Positions 48,249 to 57,642 of a stretch of 64,000 bases of DNA are shown here, in pieces. This stretch comes from Polynucleobacter sp. 71A-WALBACH. Lineage in GTDB: Bacteria > Pseudomonadota > Gammaproteobacteria > Burkholderiales > Burkholderiaceae. The stretch covers positions 536,350-600,349 of the forward strand of contig NZ_JACVOP010000001.1 in the NCBI RefSeq assembly GCF_018882365.1. The letters are read 5' to 3'. The notes beneath the pieces are model-generated. The model was not told the origin of the DNA and ran no database searches. It saw nothing but the letters and a program-made list of their open reading frames with translations. A program made the translations under genes and the position numbers. Every line of letters starts with the position of its first letter. Positions within the stretch are counted from its first letter, which is position 1.

Positions 48249-50495
48249 TTAATTTATTGAGTGTTTATATTGGATAAGAAGTAATTGTTCAAAAGCTCTG
48301 ATAGGCTCTACATCATTAAACAAAGCCTGTTTTTTCTGCCTGAGTTGAGGGTGAGTGAGATGAAATTTATCTAAATTACAAATAAGATCTACGGTAATTT
48401 CAACGTAGTCATCATTTGATTGAGCAATCAAGGATTTCATTCCCATCCTTCTGAGGATACTACTTGCTAACCTTCCGCGGAGGAATTCACCCTCAAGGGT
48501 AACTATGGGTAGATTGCACTCAATTGCTTGCATGGCGGTATTAAATCCAGAGAATCCAATGGTATCCAGATATAGGTCTGACTGTTTCATTAATGCATAA
48601 AAATTCTCTTTGCCCTGAAAGGGAATGAATTTTGCATAATCATCAAAGCACAGATTGCTTTTATGAAAGTAGCCACCTAAACGTTCTTTTAGTATGCGCG
48701 TGAGATCGCTCTGGAAATCAAAGAATACAAGCTGGCATTTACCCAATCTTTTTGCTATTTCAACAAGAACCCAGTCATTTTCGGGTGAGTATTTTGAGGG
48801 GGATCCTGGGCATAGCAAAATAGGCTGATCTCGACTTAAGCCAAGATCTTCTATTGCAAGGTTGGATGGCGTGACTCCGGAGGCCTCAAAAAAACATCCG
48901 AGATTTGGTAGCTTTATGAGTTTTTCTGAGTAGTTTTCAGCTGCATCATCTGGCTCTAAATCATCTCCAGAAATGAAATAATCGATTGTTGGGAGTCCTG
49001 TGGTTTCTGGGTGGCCCCATGATGCCATTTGAATGGGCGCGAGTCGCAGTGAGGCCATTTCTCGAGTGAGCGGATCCATTCCGATTTCCGGGAATAGCAG
49101 AACTTCAATATTATGGTCGACTACAGAGTGGGCCCAACCTGAAAGAGTCTTTTTTCCTTGCGTATAACTAACGCTACATTGCCTAGCAATTGCAGTCTCA
49201 CTATCTTCGCCCATACCTAGATTGAAAAGGTGAACTTCAAATAAATTAGGATCTAGGTTTAATAGAAGTCCTTTGGTAATTGCATGCCAAACAGGGTGAT
49301 TTGAAAAGTGAGCGCTAACAATTCCTAGTCTAATGGGCCCGGTACCAGAAAGTGGTTGATGTTTTATGCCTTGGGATTCCTGCCAGATTTTTAAAATGCC
49401 ACAGCCAATTTTCCCAAAGCGCATCAGTAGATTTTTGTTATCTAGTTCCTGGTAGGCTAAATAAAAAGGTTGGTGTGCACCTATATTGGTAAAGCCGTTT
49501 AGAGCTTTTGATGTTGGGACCCACTGCTCTAGTGCCTGAAGCTGGCTTTCAAATGCCTCTCGAGATTTCTCTACGCTCTCACTGCTTGAGAATACTTTTG
49601 GGATGGTTGCAACGGCCAATGCAAATCTAGCATCTGGATAATCTGGTTGAATACTGAGGGCCATTCTATGGTTATCTTGCGCGGCTAAAGTATTGCCTTG
49701 CTCATAACAAACTTCACCAATCAGATAGTATGTAAGTGAATTTTTAGGATCGATTTCAATTACTTTTCTATAGGCTTGTAATGCTTGATCAAACCTTTTA
49801 ATTTTTTTGAACGCGTTACCGTAATTAATTAAGGCGTCAATGTAGTTTGGGTTTATTTGCAGTGCTTGTTCATAACATTGAAGTGCGGACTCATAATTTT
49901 CGATGCCTTGAAAGACTGTCCCCGCATTATTAAAGGCTTCTGCATAGTTGGGATTGAGTTTGACTGCCTCTTCAAAGCAAGCAAGCGCTTCATCAGCCTT
50001 ACCAGCATCTTTAAATGTGACGCCAAGATTATTAAAGGCTTCTACATATTTTGGGTTTAGTTGAAGTGCTTTTTGGTATGACTCTATTGCTGAATCAAGC
50101 TTTAATAAAGCCTTGAGAGCGTTGCCCCGATTGTTATAAATCTCCGGGATATTGTCTTGAAGGCCTAGGGCGATATTAAATTGGCTTAGTGCCAAATCAA
50201 ATTTATGAAGGGCCTGATACGTCAAGCCAATAGTGTTGTATGTGTAAGGTGACTTTGGCTCAATTTCATTTGCTTGCATGAGAAAGTGAAGGGCACTTTC
50301 ATAGTTTTGTTTTTGATATGCGCAAATTCCTGCAAGATTTAATGCATCAATATTTTGGGGATTTAGGGAGATTGCATTTGCAAAGCGTAATTCAGCTTCT
50401 TGCAATTTTCCCCCTTGAAATAGGCCTAAGCCTTCTGAGAAAAGTTGCTGAGCTGCGAGTTGTGACTCATTGTCAATGTTCGAGGAATCTTCCAT
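48249..50495 (-). CDS. TPR / GT41 (SPINDLY/O-GlcNAc transferase-like) glycosyltransferase
   Basis: The 748-residue protein has about eight tandem 34-residue TPRs (about residues 10-290, for example YVEAFNNLGVTFKDAGKADE) and a C-terminal catalytic region. That region shows GT41 features: a histidine in GIVSAHFSNHPVWH, MASWGHPETTGLPTIDYFIS, LCPGSPSKYSPENDWVL and DTIGFSGFNTAMQAIECNLP. It probably transfers a sugar to proteins or another acceptor; the substrate is not known. No signal peptide, so cytoplasmic. It stands alone between the porin and mscL. Confidence 0.88.
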   Translation of the reverse strand: MEDSSNIDNESQLAAQQLFSEGLGLFQGGKLQEAELRFANAISLNPQNIDALNLAGICAYQKQNYESALHFLMQANEIEPKSPYTYNTIGLTYQALHKFDLALSQFNIALGLQDNIPEIYNNRGNALKALLKLDSAIESYQKALQLNPKYVEAFNNLGVTFKDAGKADEALACFEEAVKLNPNYAEAFNNAGTVFQGIENYESALQCYEQALQINPNYIDALINYGNAFKKIKRFDQALQAYRKVIEIDPKNSLTYYLIGEVCYEQGNTLAAQDNHRMALSIQPDYPDARFALAVATIPKVFSSSESVEKSREAFESQLQALEQWVPTSKALNGFTNIGAHQPFYLAYQELDNKNLLMRFGKIGCGILKIWQESQGIKHQPLSGTGPIRLGIVSAHFSNHPVWHAITKGLLLNLDPNLFEVHLFNLGMGEDSETAIARQCSVSYTQGKKTLSGWAHSVVDHNIEVLLFPEIGMDPLTREMASLRLAPIQMASWGHPETTGLPTIDYFISGDDLEPDDAAENYSEKLIKLPNLGCFFEASGVTPSNLAIEDLGLSRDQPILLCPGSPSKYSPENDWVLVEIAKRLGKCQLVFFDFQSDLTRILKERLGGYFHKSNLCFDDYAKFIPFQGKENFYALMKQSDLYLDTIGFSGFNTAMQAIECNLPIVTLEGEFLRGRLASSILRRMGMKSLIAQSNDDYVEITVDLICNLDKFHLTHPQLRQKKQALFNDVEPIRAFEQLLLIQYKHSIN

Positions 50496-50539
50496 CGTTT
50501 CTTAGCAATGAGTCTTATTTAAATGAATTTATTGTGGTC

Positions 50540-50962
50540 TTACTTCTTGAGACTATCTCTGATCTCTCGCAAAAGAACGGTATCTTCTGGTTCTGGAGGT
50601 GCGGGTGGAGCATCCATTAGTCGAACCTTGTTAACTACTTTCACCATTTGGAAAATCACAAATGCCAAGAGAATGAAGTTGATTGAAATAGTGATGAAGT
50701 TACCATAGGCAAAAATCGGCACCCCGGCCTTTTTGAGGGCGTCAAAGGTGCGAGGAACGTTCTCTGGGACTTTCCCAAGCACGATAAACAGATTGGTGAA
50801 GTCAATATGACCCCCCAAAAGGGTCGAAATCACTGGCATGACGATGTCATTAACCAGGGAATCCACGATTTTTCCAAAAGCCCCGCCAATAATCACACCA
50901 ACCGCTAAATCGATCACATTACCCTTGACTGCAAAGTCCCGAAACTCCTTTAAAACGCTCAT
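50540..50962 (-). CDS. mscL: Large-conductance mechanosensitive channel
   Basis: Pentameric inner-membrane channel opened by membrane tension on osmotic downshock. The 140-residue protein begins [20 protein letters not shown], with the family's [20 protein letters not shown] pore helix, a periplasmic loop, a second membrane helix (about 85-108) and the charged C-terminal helix. It is divergent from petA. Confidence 0.97.
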   Translation of the reverse strand: MSVLKEFRDFAVKGNVIDLAVGVIIGGAFGKIVDSLVNDIVMPVISTLLGGHIDFTNLFIVLGKVPENVPRTFDALKKAGVPIFAYGNFITISINFILLAFVIFQMVKVVNKVRLMDAPPAPPEPEDTVLLREIRDSLKK

Positions 50963-51019
50963 AAATGCCTTCCTTTTGAATTAGATACAGATTAACCCGA
51001 GATTAACCCCATAACTTAC

Positions 51020-51047
51020 TTGCATACCCCACTTTTTACTTTAAAAT
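51020..51047 (+). promoter_or_regulatory. Putative promoter of petABC
   Basis: TTGCAT (51020-51025) and TAAAAT (51042-51047) with a 16-base spacer, about 50 bases before the petA ATG and facing away from mscL. Confidence 0.45.
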
Positions 51048-51099
51048 CTTACCTTTAAGCAATTTCCACCCATAAATGCTCTTCCGAGGAATTTTGTAA

Positions 51100-51702
51100 A
51101 TGAGTGACAAGCCCTGTATGGACAAGGATCGCCGTAATTGGTTGATCGCTACTTCAGCGGTTGGCGGCGTTGGTGCAGCCGCAGCCCTTTACCCTTTTGT
51201 GGACAGTTTTGAGCCTTCTGAGCGTGCTAAGGCCGCTGGGGCAGCTGTTGAGATCGATATCTCTGGCATGCAGCCTGATGAGATGCGTATGGTTGAGTGG
51301 CGCGGTAAGCCAGTTTGGGTGGTGCGTCGCACGCCTGAGCAAGTTGCTGAGCTCTCAAAAATCGACTCTGAGCTCGCAGACCCTGATTCTTTAAGGGATC
51401 CAGCACAATTTACACCTCCTTATGCCCAGAACCAGTGGCGTTCAATTAAGCCTGAATACCTGGTTGTAGTGGGTATTTGTACGCATTTGGGCTGTTCTCC
51501 AACACCTAAGTTTGAGTCTGGTGCTCAGCCTTCCTTGCCAAATACATGGCCAGGTGGATTCCTTTGCCCATGTCATGGGTCGACTTTTGACATGGCAGGT
51601 CGTGTATTTAAGAACAAACCAGCCCCAGATAACCTTGAAGTGCCGCCACATATGTATTTGAGCGATACCAAGATTCTGGTTGGCGACGATAAGAAGGCCT
51701 AA
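51100..51702 (+). CDS. petA: Ubiquinol-cytochrome c reductase iron-sulfur (Rieske) subunit
   Basis: Carries the 2Fe-2S cluster of bc1 that takes electrons from ubiquinol. The 200-residue protein has a twin-arginine-type N-terminus (DKDRRNWLIATSAVGGVGAA), which also acts as membrane anchor, so export by the TatABC encoded here is likely. Cluster ligands are C127 and H129 in CTHLGCSP and C156 and H159 in CPCHGSTFD, with the disulfide pair C132-C158. Confidence 0.97.
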   Translation: MSDKPCMDKDRRNWLIATSAVGGVGAAAALYPFVDSFEPSERAKAAGAAVEIDISGMQPDEMRMVEWRGKPVWVVRRTPEQVAELSKIDSELADPDSLRDPAQFTPPYAQNQWRSIKPEYLVVVGICTHLGCSPTPKFESGAQPSLPNTWPGGFLCPCHGSTFDMAGRVFKNKPAPDNLEVPPHMYLSDTKILVGDDKKA

Positions 51703-51712
51703 GGAGAGATAA

Positions 51713-53113
51713 ATGGCATTTCACGAAAAAGAAGTCCCAGCAGACGCTTCTGGAGCCCAAAAGTTGATGGCATGGGTGGATTCACGCCTGCCAGTAACAG
51801 AAGCATTCAAAAGGCACATGAGTGAGTATTACGCACCTAAAAACCTAAATTTCTTCTACATTTTTGGTGCTTTAGCTATTGTTGTTTTGGCAATTCAAAT
51901 CATCACTGGAATTTTCTTGGTGATGAATTACAAGCCTGACGCTGCTAAAGCCTTTGAATCTGTTGAATACATCATGCGCGAAGTGCCATGGGGTTGGTTG
52001 ATTCGTTACATGCACTCCACTGGCGCATCCATGTTCTTCGTAGTCGTTTATATGCACATGTTCCGTGGATTGATCTACGGTTCATATCGCAAGCCACGTG
52101 AGCTGATTTGGATTTTCGGTTGTGCGATTTTCTTGTGCTTAATGGGTGAAGCCTTCTTTGGTTACTTGCTGCCATGGGGCCAAATGTCCTACTGGGGTGC
52201 TCAGGTTATCGTGAACTTGTTCTCTGCAATTCCATTGATTGGTCCAGACCTTTCTTTATGGTTGCGTGGTGATTATGTGGTCGGTGATGCCACCCTCAAT
52301 CGCTTCTTTGCTTTCCATGTGATTGCTATTCCATTGGTATTGATTGGACTGGTTGCAGCTCATATTCTTGCCTTGCATGAAGTGGGTTCAAATAATCCAG
52401 ACGGCGTAGAAATTAAAGATACGCTTGATGCTAACGGTCACCCCGTTGATGGCATTCCATTCCATCCGTATTACAGCGTTCACGACGTGATGTATTTAGG
52501 CGGATTCCTTATGGTCTTTGCTTGCATCGTGTTCTTTGCTCCTGAGATGGGCGGCTATTTCTTAGAGGCAAATAACTTTATCCCAGCAAATCCATTTGTG
52601 ACTCCAACGCACATTGCGCCGGTTTGGTATTTCACGCCGTTCTATTCAATGTTGCGTGCAACTACTTCAAACTTCTTATTGCCATTGTGGATTTTCTTGG
52701 CAGTCATTTTGAGTATGTTTGCTATTAGCTCTAAGAACATTAAGGTGAAGGGCGCTTGCGTAGCTATCGCCCTAGTACTGGCTGCCGGCTTCTACGCATT
52801 TGATGCGAAGTTCTGGGGTGTGGTGATCATGGGTGGTTCTGTTGTGATCATGTTCTTCTTGCCTTGGTTGGATCATTCCCCGGTGAAATCCATTCGCTAT
52901 CGTCCACAGTTCCATAAATATATTTATGGTGTGTTTGTCGTGAGCTTTGTGATTTTGGGTTACTTGGGTATTGAGCCGCCTTCACCAGTGTTTGAAAAGA
53001 TTTCTCAGGTTTGCACTATTTACTATCTGGGCTTCTTCTTGGCAATGCCGTTCTGGAGCAAGCTTGGTACCTTCAAGCCAGTTCCAACCCGCGTTACTTT
53101 TGAGTCCCATTAA
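51713..53113 (+). CDS. petB: Cytochrome b subunit of the bc1 complex
   Basis: Membrane subunit with two b haems and both quinone sites. The 466-residue protein has eight or more hydrophobic segments. Haem-ligand histidines are in RYMHSTGASMFFVVVYMHMF and FFAFHVIAIPLVLIGLVAAH, and the PEWY-type Qo motif is replaced by APVWYFTPFYSML, the usual form being P-x-W-Y. It starts after AAGGAGAG. Confidence 0.97.
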   Translation: MAFHEKEVPADASGAQKLMAWVDSRLPVTEAFKRHMSEYYAPKNLNFFYIFGALAIVVLAIQIITGIFLVMNYKPDAAKAFESVEYIMREVPWGWLIRYMHSTGASMFFVVVYMHMFRGLIYGSYRKPRELIWIFGCAIFLCLMGEAFFGYLLPWGQMSYWGAQVIVNLFSAIPLIGPDLSLWLRGDYVVGDATLNRFFAFHVIAIPLVLIGLVAAHILALHEVGSNNPDGVEIKDTLDANGHPVDGIPFHPYYSVHDVMYLGGFLMVFACIVFFAPEMGGYFLEANNFIPANPFVTPTHIAPVWYFTPFYSMLRATTSNFLLPLWIFLAVILSMFAISSKNIKVKGACVAIALVLAAGFYAFDAKFWGVVIMGGSVVIMFFLPWLDHSPVKSIRYRPQFHKYIYGVFVVSFVILGYLGIEPPSPVFEKISQVCTIYYLGFFLAMPFWSKLGTFKPVPTRVTFESH

Positions 53114-53154
53114 TTCACGCCTGAGATATCAGCAAAGAGAAATTAGGAACTAGT

Positions 53155-53928
53155 ATGAAACGAATTCTGCAAACTTTGATGGGCGTCTGCCAGGCAACTG
53201 TTGTGGTTGCCGCCCTTGGTTTTGGTCTAACTGCCCAGGCTAATGAAGGCGGTTTTCCATTGGATACAGCGCCCAATCGCGTAAGCAATAATGCTTCCCT
53301 GCAAAACGGTGCCAAGTTATTTGTGAACTATTGTTTGAACTGTCATGCAGCTTCAAGCATGCGTTACAACCGCTTACGAGATATTGGCCTGACTGATCAG
53401 CAAATCAAAGATAACTTGATTTTGACCGACGCTAAAGTTGGTGATCTTATGACGATCTCGATGACGCCAAAAGAAGGTAAGGCATTCTTTGGTAAGACTC
53501 CTCCTGATCTATCCGTTGAGGCGCGTGCACGCGGCACTGATTGGCTCTATACCTACTTCCGCACCTTCTACAAGGATGACACTACCCAAACTGGGTGGAA
53601 TAACTTGGTATACCCCAACGTAGGTATGCCTCATGTTCTCTGGCAGTTGCAAGGTGAGCGTGCTGCGAAGTTTGAGGAGCGTAAAGATCCGCATGATGAA
53701 AGCCGCACAGAAAAAGTATTCGTTGGTTTCGAGCAATTGACGCCGGGTACGATGAAGTCACAAGAGTATGACGACAATATTGCTGATTTGGTTGCATTCA
53801 TGTCTTGGATGGCTGAGCCAGTTCAGCTTGAGCGTAAGCGTTTAGGTGTTGTTGTGCTTATCTTCTTGGCAATTTTCACCTTATTGGCTTGGCGTTTGAA
53901 CAAGGCTTATTGGAAAGATATCCACTAA
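53155..53928 (+). CDS. petC: Cytochrome c1 subunit of the bc1 complex
   Basis: Haem c subunit that passes electrons to soluble cytochromes, probably including the c4 encoded at 11893. The 257-residue protein has a signal peptide ending about residue 29, haem motif CLNCH (C60, C63, H64), the methionine-ligand region ending near GTMKSQEYDD, and a C-terminal membrane anchor (GVVVLIFLAIFTLLAWRLNK). Confidence 0.96.
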   Translation: MKRILQTLMGVCQATVVVAALGFGLTAQANEGGFPLDTAPNRVSNNASLQNGAKLFVNYCLNCHAASSMRYNRLRDIGLTDQQIKDNLILTDAKVGDLMTISMTPKEGKAFFGKTPPDLSVEARARGTDWLYTYFRTFYKDDTTQTGWNNLVYPNVGMPHVLWQLQGERAAKFEERKDPHDESRTEKVFVGFEQLTPGTMKSQEYDDNIADLVAFMSWMAEPVQLERKRLGVVVLIFLAIFTLLAWRLNKAYWKDIH

Positions 53929-54007
53929 GCCACAGTTGTAAAAGATTTAAAGCCGCAGCTAGTTGTGCGTTTGTTGTAATGAAGTAGATATTTAAGGAAA
54001 TAAATTT

Positions 54008-54619
54008 ATGATGGTGTTGTACTCGGGCACAAACTGCCCATTCTCGCAACGCTGCCGTTTGGTGCTTTTCGAAAAAGGCATGGATTTTGAAATCCGCGAT
54101 GTGGACTTGTTTAACAAGCCAGAAGACATCTCGGTTATGAACCCATATGGCCAAGTTCCAATCTTGGTTGAGCGCGACTTGATTTTGTATGAGTCAAACA
54201 TCATCAATGAATATATTGATGAACGTTTTCCTCATCCACAATTGATGCCGCCTGATCCTGTTGCACGTGCACGTGCACGTCTCTTCCTCTTCAATTTTGA
54301 GAAAGAGTTGTTTGTCCACGTAGCTGCCTTGGAAAACGAAAAAGGTAAAGCCGCTGAGAAGGTTCATGAAAAAGCGCGTTTAGCTATTCGTGACCGCTTA
54401 ACTCAGCTTGCACCGATTTTCGTGAAGAATAAGTACATGTTGGGTGAAGAGTTCTCCATGCTGGACGTTGCAATCGCTCCTTTATTGTGGCGTTTGGAGC
54501 ATTACGGCATTGATCTCTCACGTAATGCAGCTGCCTTACTGAAGTACGCTGAGCGTATTTTCAGCAGACCTGCTTACATTGAGGCACTCACACCTTCAGA
54601 AAAGGTAATGCGCCGCTAA
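54008..54619 (+). CDS. sspA: Stringent starvation protein A
   Basis: GST-fold RNA polymerase-associated protein. The 203-residue protein begins MMVLYSGTNCPFSQRCRLVL, with the thioredoxin-like N-domain (NPYGQVPILVERDLILYES) and helical C-domain. It lies between petC and sspB, the standard order in betaproteobacteria. No catalytic glutathione residues are implied, as usual for SspA. Confidence 0.95.
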   Translation: MMVLYSGTNCPFSQRCRLVLFEKGMDFEIRDVDLFNKPEDISVMNPYGQVPILVERDLILYESNIINEYIDERFPHPQLMPPDPVARARARLFLFNFEKELFVHVAALENEKGKAAEKVHEKARLAIRDRLTQLAPIFVKNKYMLGEEFSMLDVAIAPLLWRLEHYGIDLSRNAAALLKYAERIFSRPAYIEALTPSEKVMRR

Positions 54620-54649
54620 GCGGCTCATTACTCAGGCGACTAAATCAGC

Positions 54650-55051
54650 ATGTCTGACGTTCCAAGCAATAAGCCCTACCTAATCCGTGCTCTACATCAG
54701 TGGTGCACGGATTTTGGTTTTACGCCTTTCATGGCCGTATTTGTAGATTCCAGCGTTGAAGTGCCCATGGAGTTTGTGAAGAACGATGAGATCGTTCTCA
54801 ACTTATCCCTTGAGGCCTGCCATCAGCTGAATTTGGACAATGACTGGATAAGCTTTCAGGCTAGATTTGGCGGCATTCCAAGGAAAATCATGGTGCCGGT
54901 AAGTCATGTTCTAGCAATTTATGCGCGAGAAAATGGCCAGGGAATGTCATTTCCATTTAATGCCAGTCAGGCTAATAAGCCAAAAGAAGTGATCTTGGAT
55001 GACGTCGAAAAGACAAAATCCACAAGACCTTCCTTAACGATTGTGAAATAG
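54650..55051 (+). CDS. sspB: ClpXP adaptor SspB
   Basis: Delivers ssrA-tagged proteins to ClpXP. The 133-residue protein has the SspB core KPYLIRALHQWCTDFGFTPF and VLNLSLEACHQLNLDNDWIS with FGGIPRKIMVPVSHVLAIYA, and a C-terminal tail LTIVK resembling the ClpX-binding module. It follows sspA by 30 bases. Confidence 0.95.
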   Translation: MSDVPSNKPYLIRALHQWCTDFGFTPFMAVFVDSSVEVPMEFVKNDEIVLNLSLEACHQLNLDNDWISFQARFGGIPRKIMVPVSHVLAIYARENGQGMSFPFNASQANKPKEVILDDVEKTKSTRPSLTIVK

Positions 55052-55069
55052 GATAAAATATCAGTCGTT

Positions 55070-55145
55070 GCCCCTTTAGCTCATCTGGTAGAGCAACTGA
55101 TTTGTAATCAGTAGGTGGTCTGTTCGAGTCGGACAAGGGGCACCA
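55070..55145 (+). tRNA. tRNA-Thr (anticodon TGT)
   Basis: A 76-base tRNA with the 3' CCA encoded. The acceptor GCCCCTT pairs with AAGGGGC, the anticodon stem ACTGA/TCAGT encloses the loop TTTGTAA with anticodon TGT, and the T-loop is TTCGAGT. It reads ACA codons. The glycan cassette begins about 80 bases downstream. Confidence 0.96.
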
Positions 55146-55223
55146 CCATTTTTCTCTGTATCAAAATGCTCCATACAGAATCCCAAGCCAATTCAAATTA
55201 GTCAGACAATAGAAGCAGTGAAT

Positions 55224-56042
55224 ATGACTGAAAAAATTGAATGCAGGCTTTGTGGTGGAATCGCTCAATTTTCATTTGAAAAAAAAGTCCTCTCTAAATA
55301 TCAAGTTAGTTACTATCGATGTGATGGTTGTGGCTCTTTGCAAACAGAGGTTCCATATTGGCTGGGTGAAGCATACAACCCGTTGAATGAAAGATTTGAT
55401 ACGGGGCAGCTCATACGATCTTTTAATAATGCAGCTTTTCTAAGCGCCATTGTTTTGCATTTGGGGCTTGAGGGTGGCAAGGTAATTGATTATGGGTGTG
55501 GGTCTGGACTGTTGGTTCGGTTGATGAGGGATGTGGGATTCAATGTATGGGGCCATGATGCTTATTCAATGCCTCGGCTTGCGATTGGTTTTCATGTTGC
55601 CTCCCTGGAGGGGGCAACAGTAATAAACTTATCTGAGGTGGCCGAACATTTCGATAAGCCTGCGCAATACTTCGATGAAATTTTTTCTTATCAGCCGGAA
55701 ATAGTAGTTGCGCAAACAAACTTATTTGAGGCGCAAAACTCAGAGTGGGATTACTTGGCGGCCGATCATGGACAGCATATATTTTTCTACTCTTCTAATT
55801 CAATAGAGTATTTGGCTCGGCGCCACAATATACGGGCAACGCTTCTAGATGGATACATTATATTTTTTAAGTCAATCCATCTTGAGAAAATGTTCAACCC
55901 AAATTCATCGACAGTTCGCCCTGAGCTACAGGCATCCCTAAACGCCGCTATCCCAAATTTAATGAATCAAATGCTGATAAACGGATATAAATATGCGATT
56001 GAGGATAATTTGGAGCTACGAGCTCGAGAGTCTGGGGGGTAA
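55224..56042 (+). CDS. SAM-dependent methyltransferase with N-terminal zinc ribbon
   Basis: The start chosen is ATG 55224 (272 residues), with AGAAG 8 bases upstream; a GTG two codons earlier is possible. Two CxxC pairs, CRLCGG (near residue 7) and CDGCGS (near 35), form a zinc ribbon. A class I methyltransferase motif follows, VIDYGCGSGLLVRLMRDVG. This layout resembles sugar C-methyltransferases, which are longer, and other cassette methyltransferases. It is the first gene of the glycan cassette; the next starts 2 bases after its stop. The substrate is unknown. Confidence 0.82.
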   Translation: MTEKIECRLCGGIAQFSFEKKVLSKYQVSYYRCDGCGSLQTEVPYWLGEAYNPLNERFDTGQLIRSFNNAAFLSAIVLHLGLEGGKVIDYGCGSGLLVRLMRDVGFNVWGHDAYSMPRLAIGFHVASLEGATVINLSEVAEHFDKPAQYFDEIFSYQPEIVVAQTNLFEAQNSEWDYLAADHGQHIFFYSSNSIEYLARRHNIRATLLDGYIIFFKSIHLEKMFNPNSSTVRPELQASLNAAIPNLMNQMLINGYKYAIEDNLELRARESGG

Positions 56043-56044
56043 TA

Positions 56045-56869
56045 ATGAAACTTGATGAAAATTTCTTTAATCAGCCATTGTTAATTGCTGGGTTGGTTCG
56101 TAATGGTGCCGCTAATATTGAGAGTAATATTTCAAAATTAAATCAGGCGGTATCAAGATTTTCTGAGGTGCATTGGTTGATTGTTGAATCAGATAGCTCT
56201 GATGATACGGTGGAAATATTGAGGGCTATTTCAAAAAATGTTCCAAATTTCCGATTTTTATCACTGGGAAATTTGACTGAAAAAATGCCACCTAGAACTG
56301 AGCGCTTAGCGTTTTGTCGAAATACATATCTTCAAGAGCTTAAACAAAATACAATTTACAAGAATATTGAATACGTCATAGTTTCAGATCTTGACGATAC
56401 CAATACGCTTCTTACTGAAGAATCATTGCTAAGTTGTTGGCACAGAGAAGATTGGGACGTCTGTACCGCAAACCAGCTTGGCCCATATTATGATATTTGG
56501 ACGCTTAGACATCATCTTTGGTCGCCAGGTGATTGCTGGCTGGAACATAGATTTTTATCGCAGTTTAATAGCAATCATGCCAATCTCACCTATGCATGCG
56601 TGTATTCAAAGATGATTGTAGTTCCACCTGACTTTGAGTGGTTAGAGGTTGATTCGGCATTTGGTGGGCTGGCTATTTACAAAAAATCCATGATGATCCA
56701 GAGTGCTTATGTTGGGTTATATGGAAATGGTGTGGAAATATGTGAACACATCCCACTAAATTTTGGGATAAGAGAGCAGGGTGGAAAAATATTTATCAAT
56801 CCACGGCTAATAAATACTGACTATACGGAGCACTCATTGCCCTTGAAGGCTATTGAAACCCCTAAATAA
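56045..56869 (+). CDS. GT-A type glycosyltransferase, GT69/CAP59-like
   Basis: The 274-residue protein has a nucleotide-sugar fold start (PLLIAGLVRNGAANIESNIS), HWLIVESDSSDDTVEIL and a metal-binding DLDD in YVIVSDLDDTNTL (near residue 118). The layout resembles the CAP59/GT69 mannosyltransferase-like family found in bacterial surface-glycan clusters; the family call is by eye. No membrane segment. It is packed 2 bases from both neighbours. Confidence 0.75.
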   Translation: MKLDENFFNQPLLIAGLVRNGAANIESNISKLNQAVSRFSEVHWLIVESDSSDDTVEILRAISKNVPNFRFLSLGNLTEKMPPRTERLAFCRNTYLQELKQNTIYKNIEYVIVSDLDDTNTLLTEESLLSCWHREDWDVCTANQLGPYYDIWTLRHHLWSPGDCWLEHRFLSQFNSNHANLTYACVYSKMIVVPPDFEWLEVDSAFGGLAIYKKSMMIQSAYVGLYGNGVEICEHIPLNFGIREQGGKIFINPRLINTDYTEHSLPLKAIETPK

Positions 56870-56871
56870 AT

Positions 56872-57603
56872 ATGACATCTATTGCAATTTTGACCTGCGT
56901 AACTGGTGAGCCTGCTGTTTTACAGAATACGGCCGCCTCAATTTCACCATTTCTATCTGAGAACATCCAGTGGGTTATTAAATTTTCAGATAAAACTGAT
57001 GTTAAATTTGCAAATAGTTTTTCTGGAGAGAATATCAAGATATATCGTGAGGCCGATACCTCTCTCTATGATGCAATGAATCAGTGTTTGAGCTATTGCC
57101 AAACGGATTACTACATGGTTCTTGGTGCTGGGGATATGATATTACCCGAGGCGATGAAGATTCTTTTGGATAAGTTAAATAGTGGTCTGCTTAGTGAGGT
57201 TGCATATCATGCGCCAATCTTATTTGCAGCTACGGGTGCTGTATCTCAGCCAGATCCAAATTCAATGAAATATTTCATGAGCTGCCCACATCCAAGCAGC
57301 CTCCTAAAAGTTAAGAATTCTTTGTCTATCAACGGTTTTGATGTTAGTTACAAAATTGCGGCAGACTATGATCATTTGAGTCGATATGCCCTTACGTTCG
57401 GAGCAGGCATTCACTTGGACACCCCCCCATTGGTCTCATTTATGGGTGGAGGGATTTCTGATCTGCGTGCTTTAGAGGGCTACATGGAGGTCAATTTAGT
57501 GCGAATGAGGGTTTGGAATACTCCCGATATCAGAATGTATGGTGACATGTTAAATGAATCAGCCACCGCGCTTTCTAGCAATATTCGCCAAAATTTTCCC
57601 TAA
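56872..57603 (+). CDS. Family 2-like glycosyltransferase
   Basis: The 243-residue protein begins SIAILTCVTGEPAVLQNTAA and has READTSLYDAMNQCLSYCQT followed by YYMVLGAGDMIL. The D-x-SLYDAMN and GAGD motifs are typical of WcaA/WcaE-like GT2 enzymes of polysaccharide synthesis. Intact. The following gene is 39 bases away. Confidence 0.83.
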   Translation: MTSIAILTCVTGEPAVLQNTAASISPFLSENIQWVIKFSDKTDVKFANSFSGENIKIYREADTSLYDAMNQCLSYCQTDYYMVLGAGDMILPEAMKILLDKLNSGLLSEVAYHAPILFAATGAVSQPDPNSMKYFMSCPHPSSLLKVKNSLSINGFDVSYKIAADYDHLSRYALTFGAGIHLDTPPLVSFMGGGISDLRALEGYMEVNLVRMRVWNTPDIRMYGDMLNESATALSSNIRQNFP

Positions 57604-57642
57604 ATCAGAATTTAGCACTCGAAGTTATTTGAGGGCTTTCAT

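Noticed and set aside
51713..53113. Altered Qo site in cytochrome b as a novelty
   Set aside because: APVWY is within the normal PxWY range of bacterial cytochrome b.
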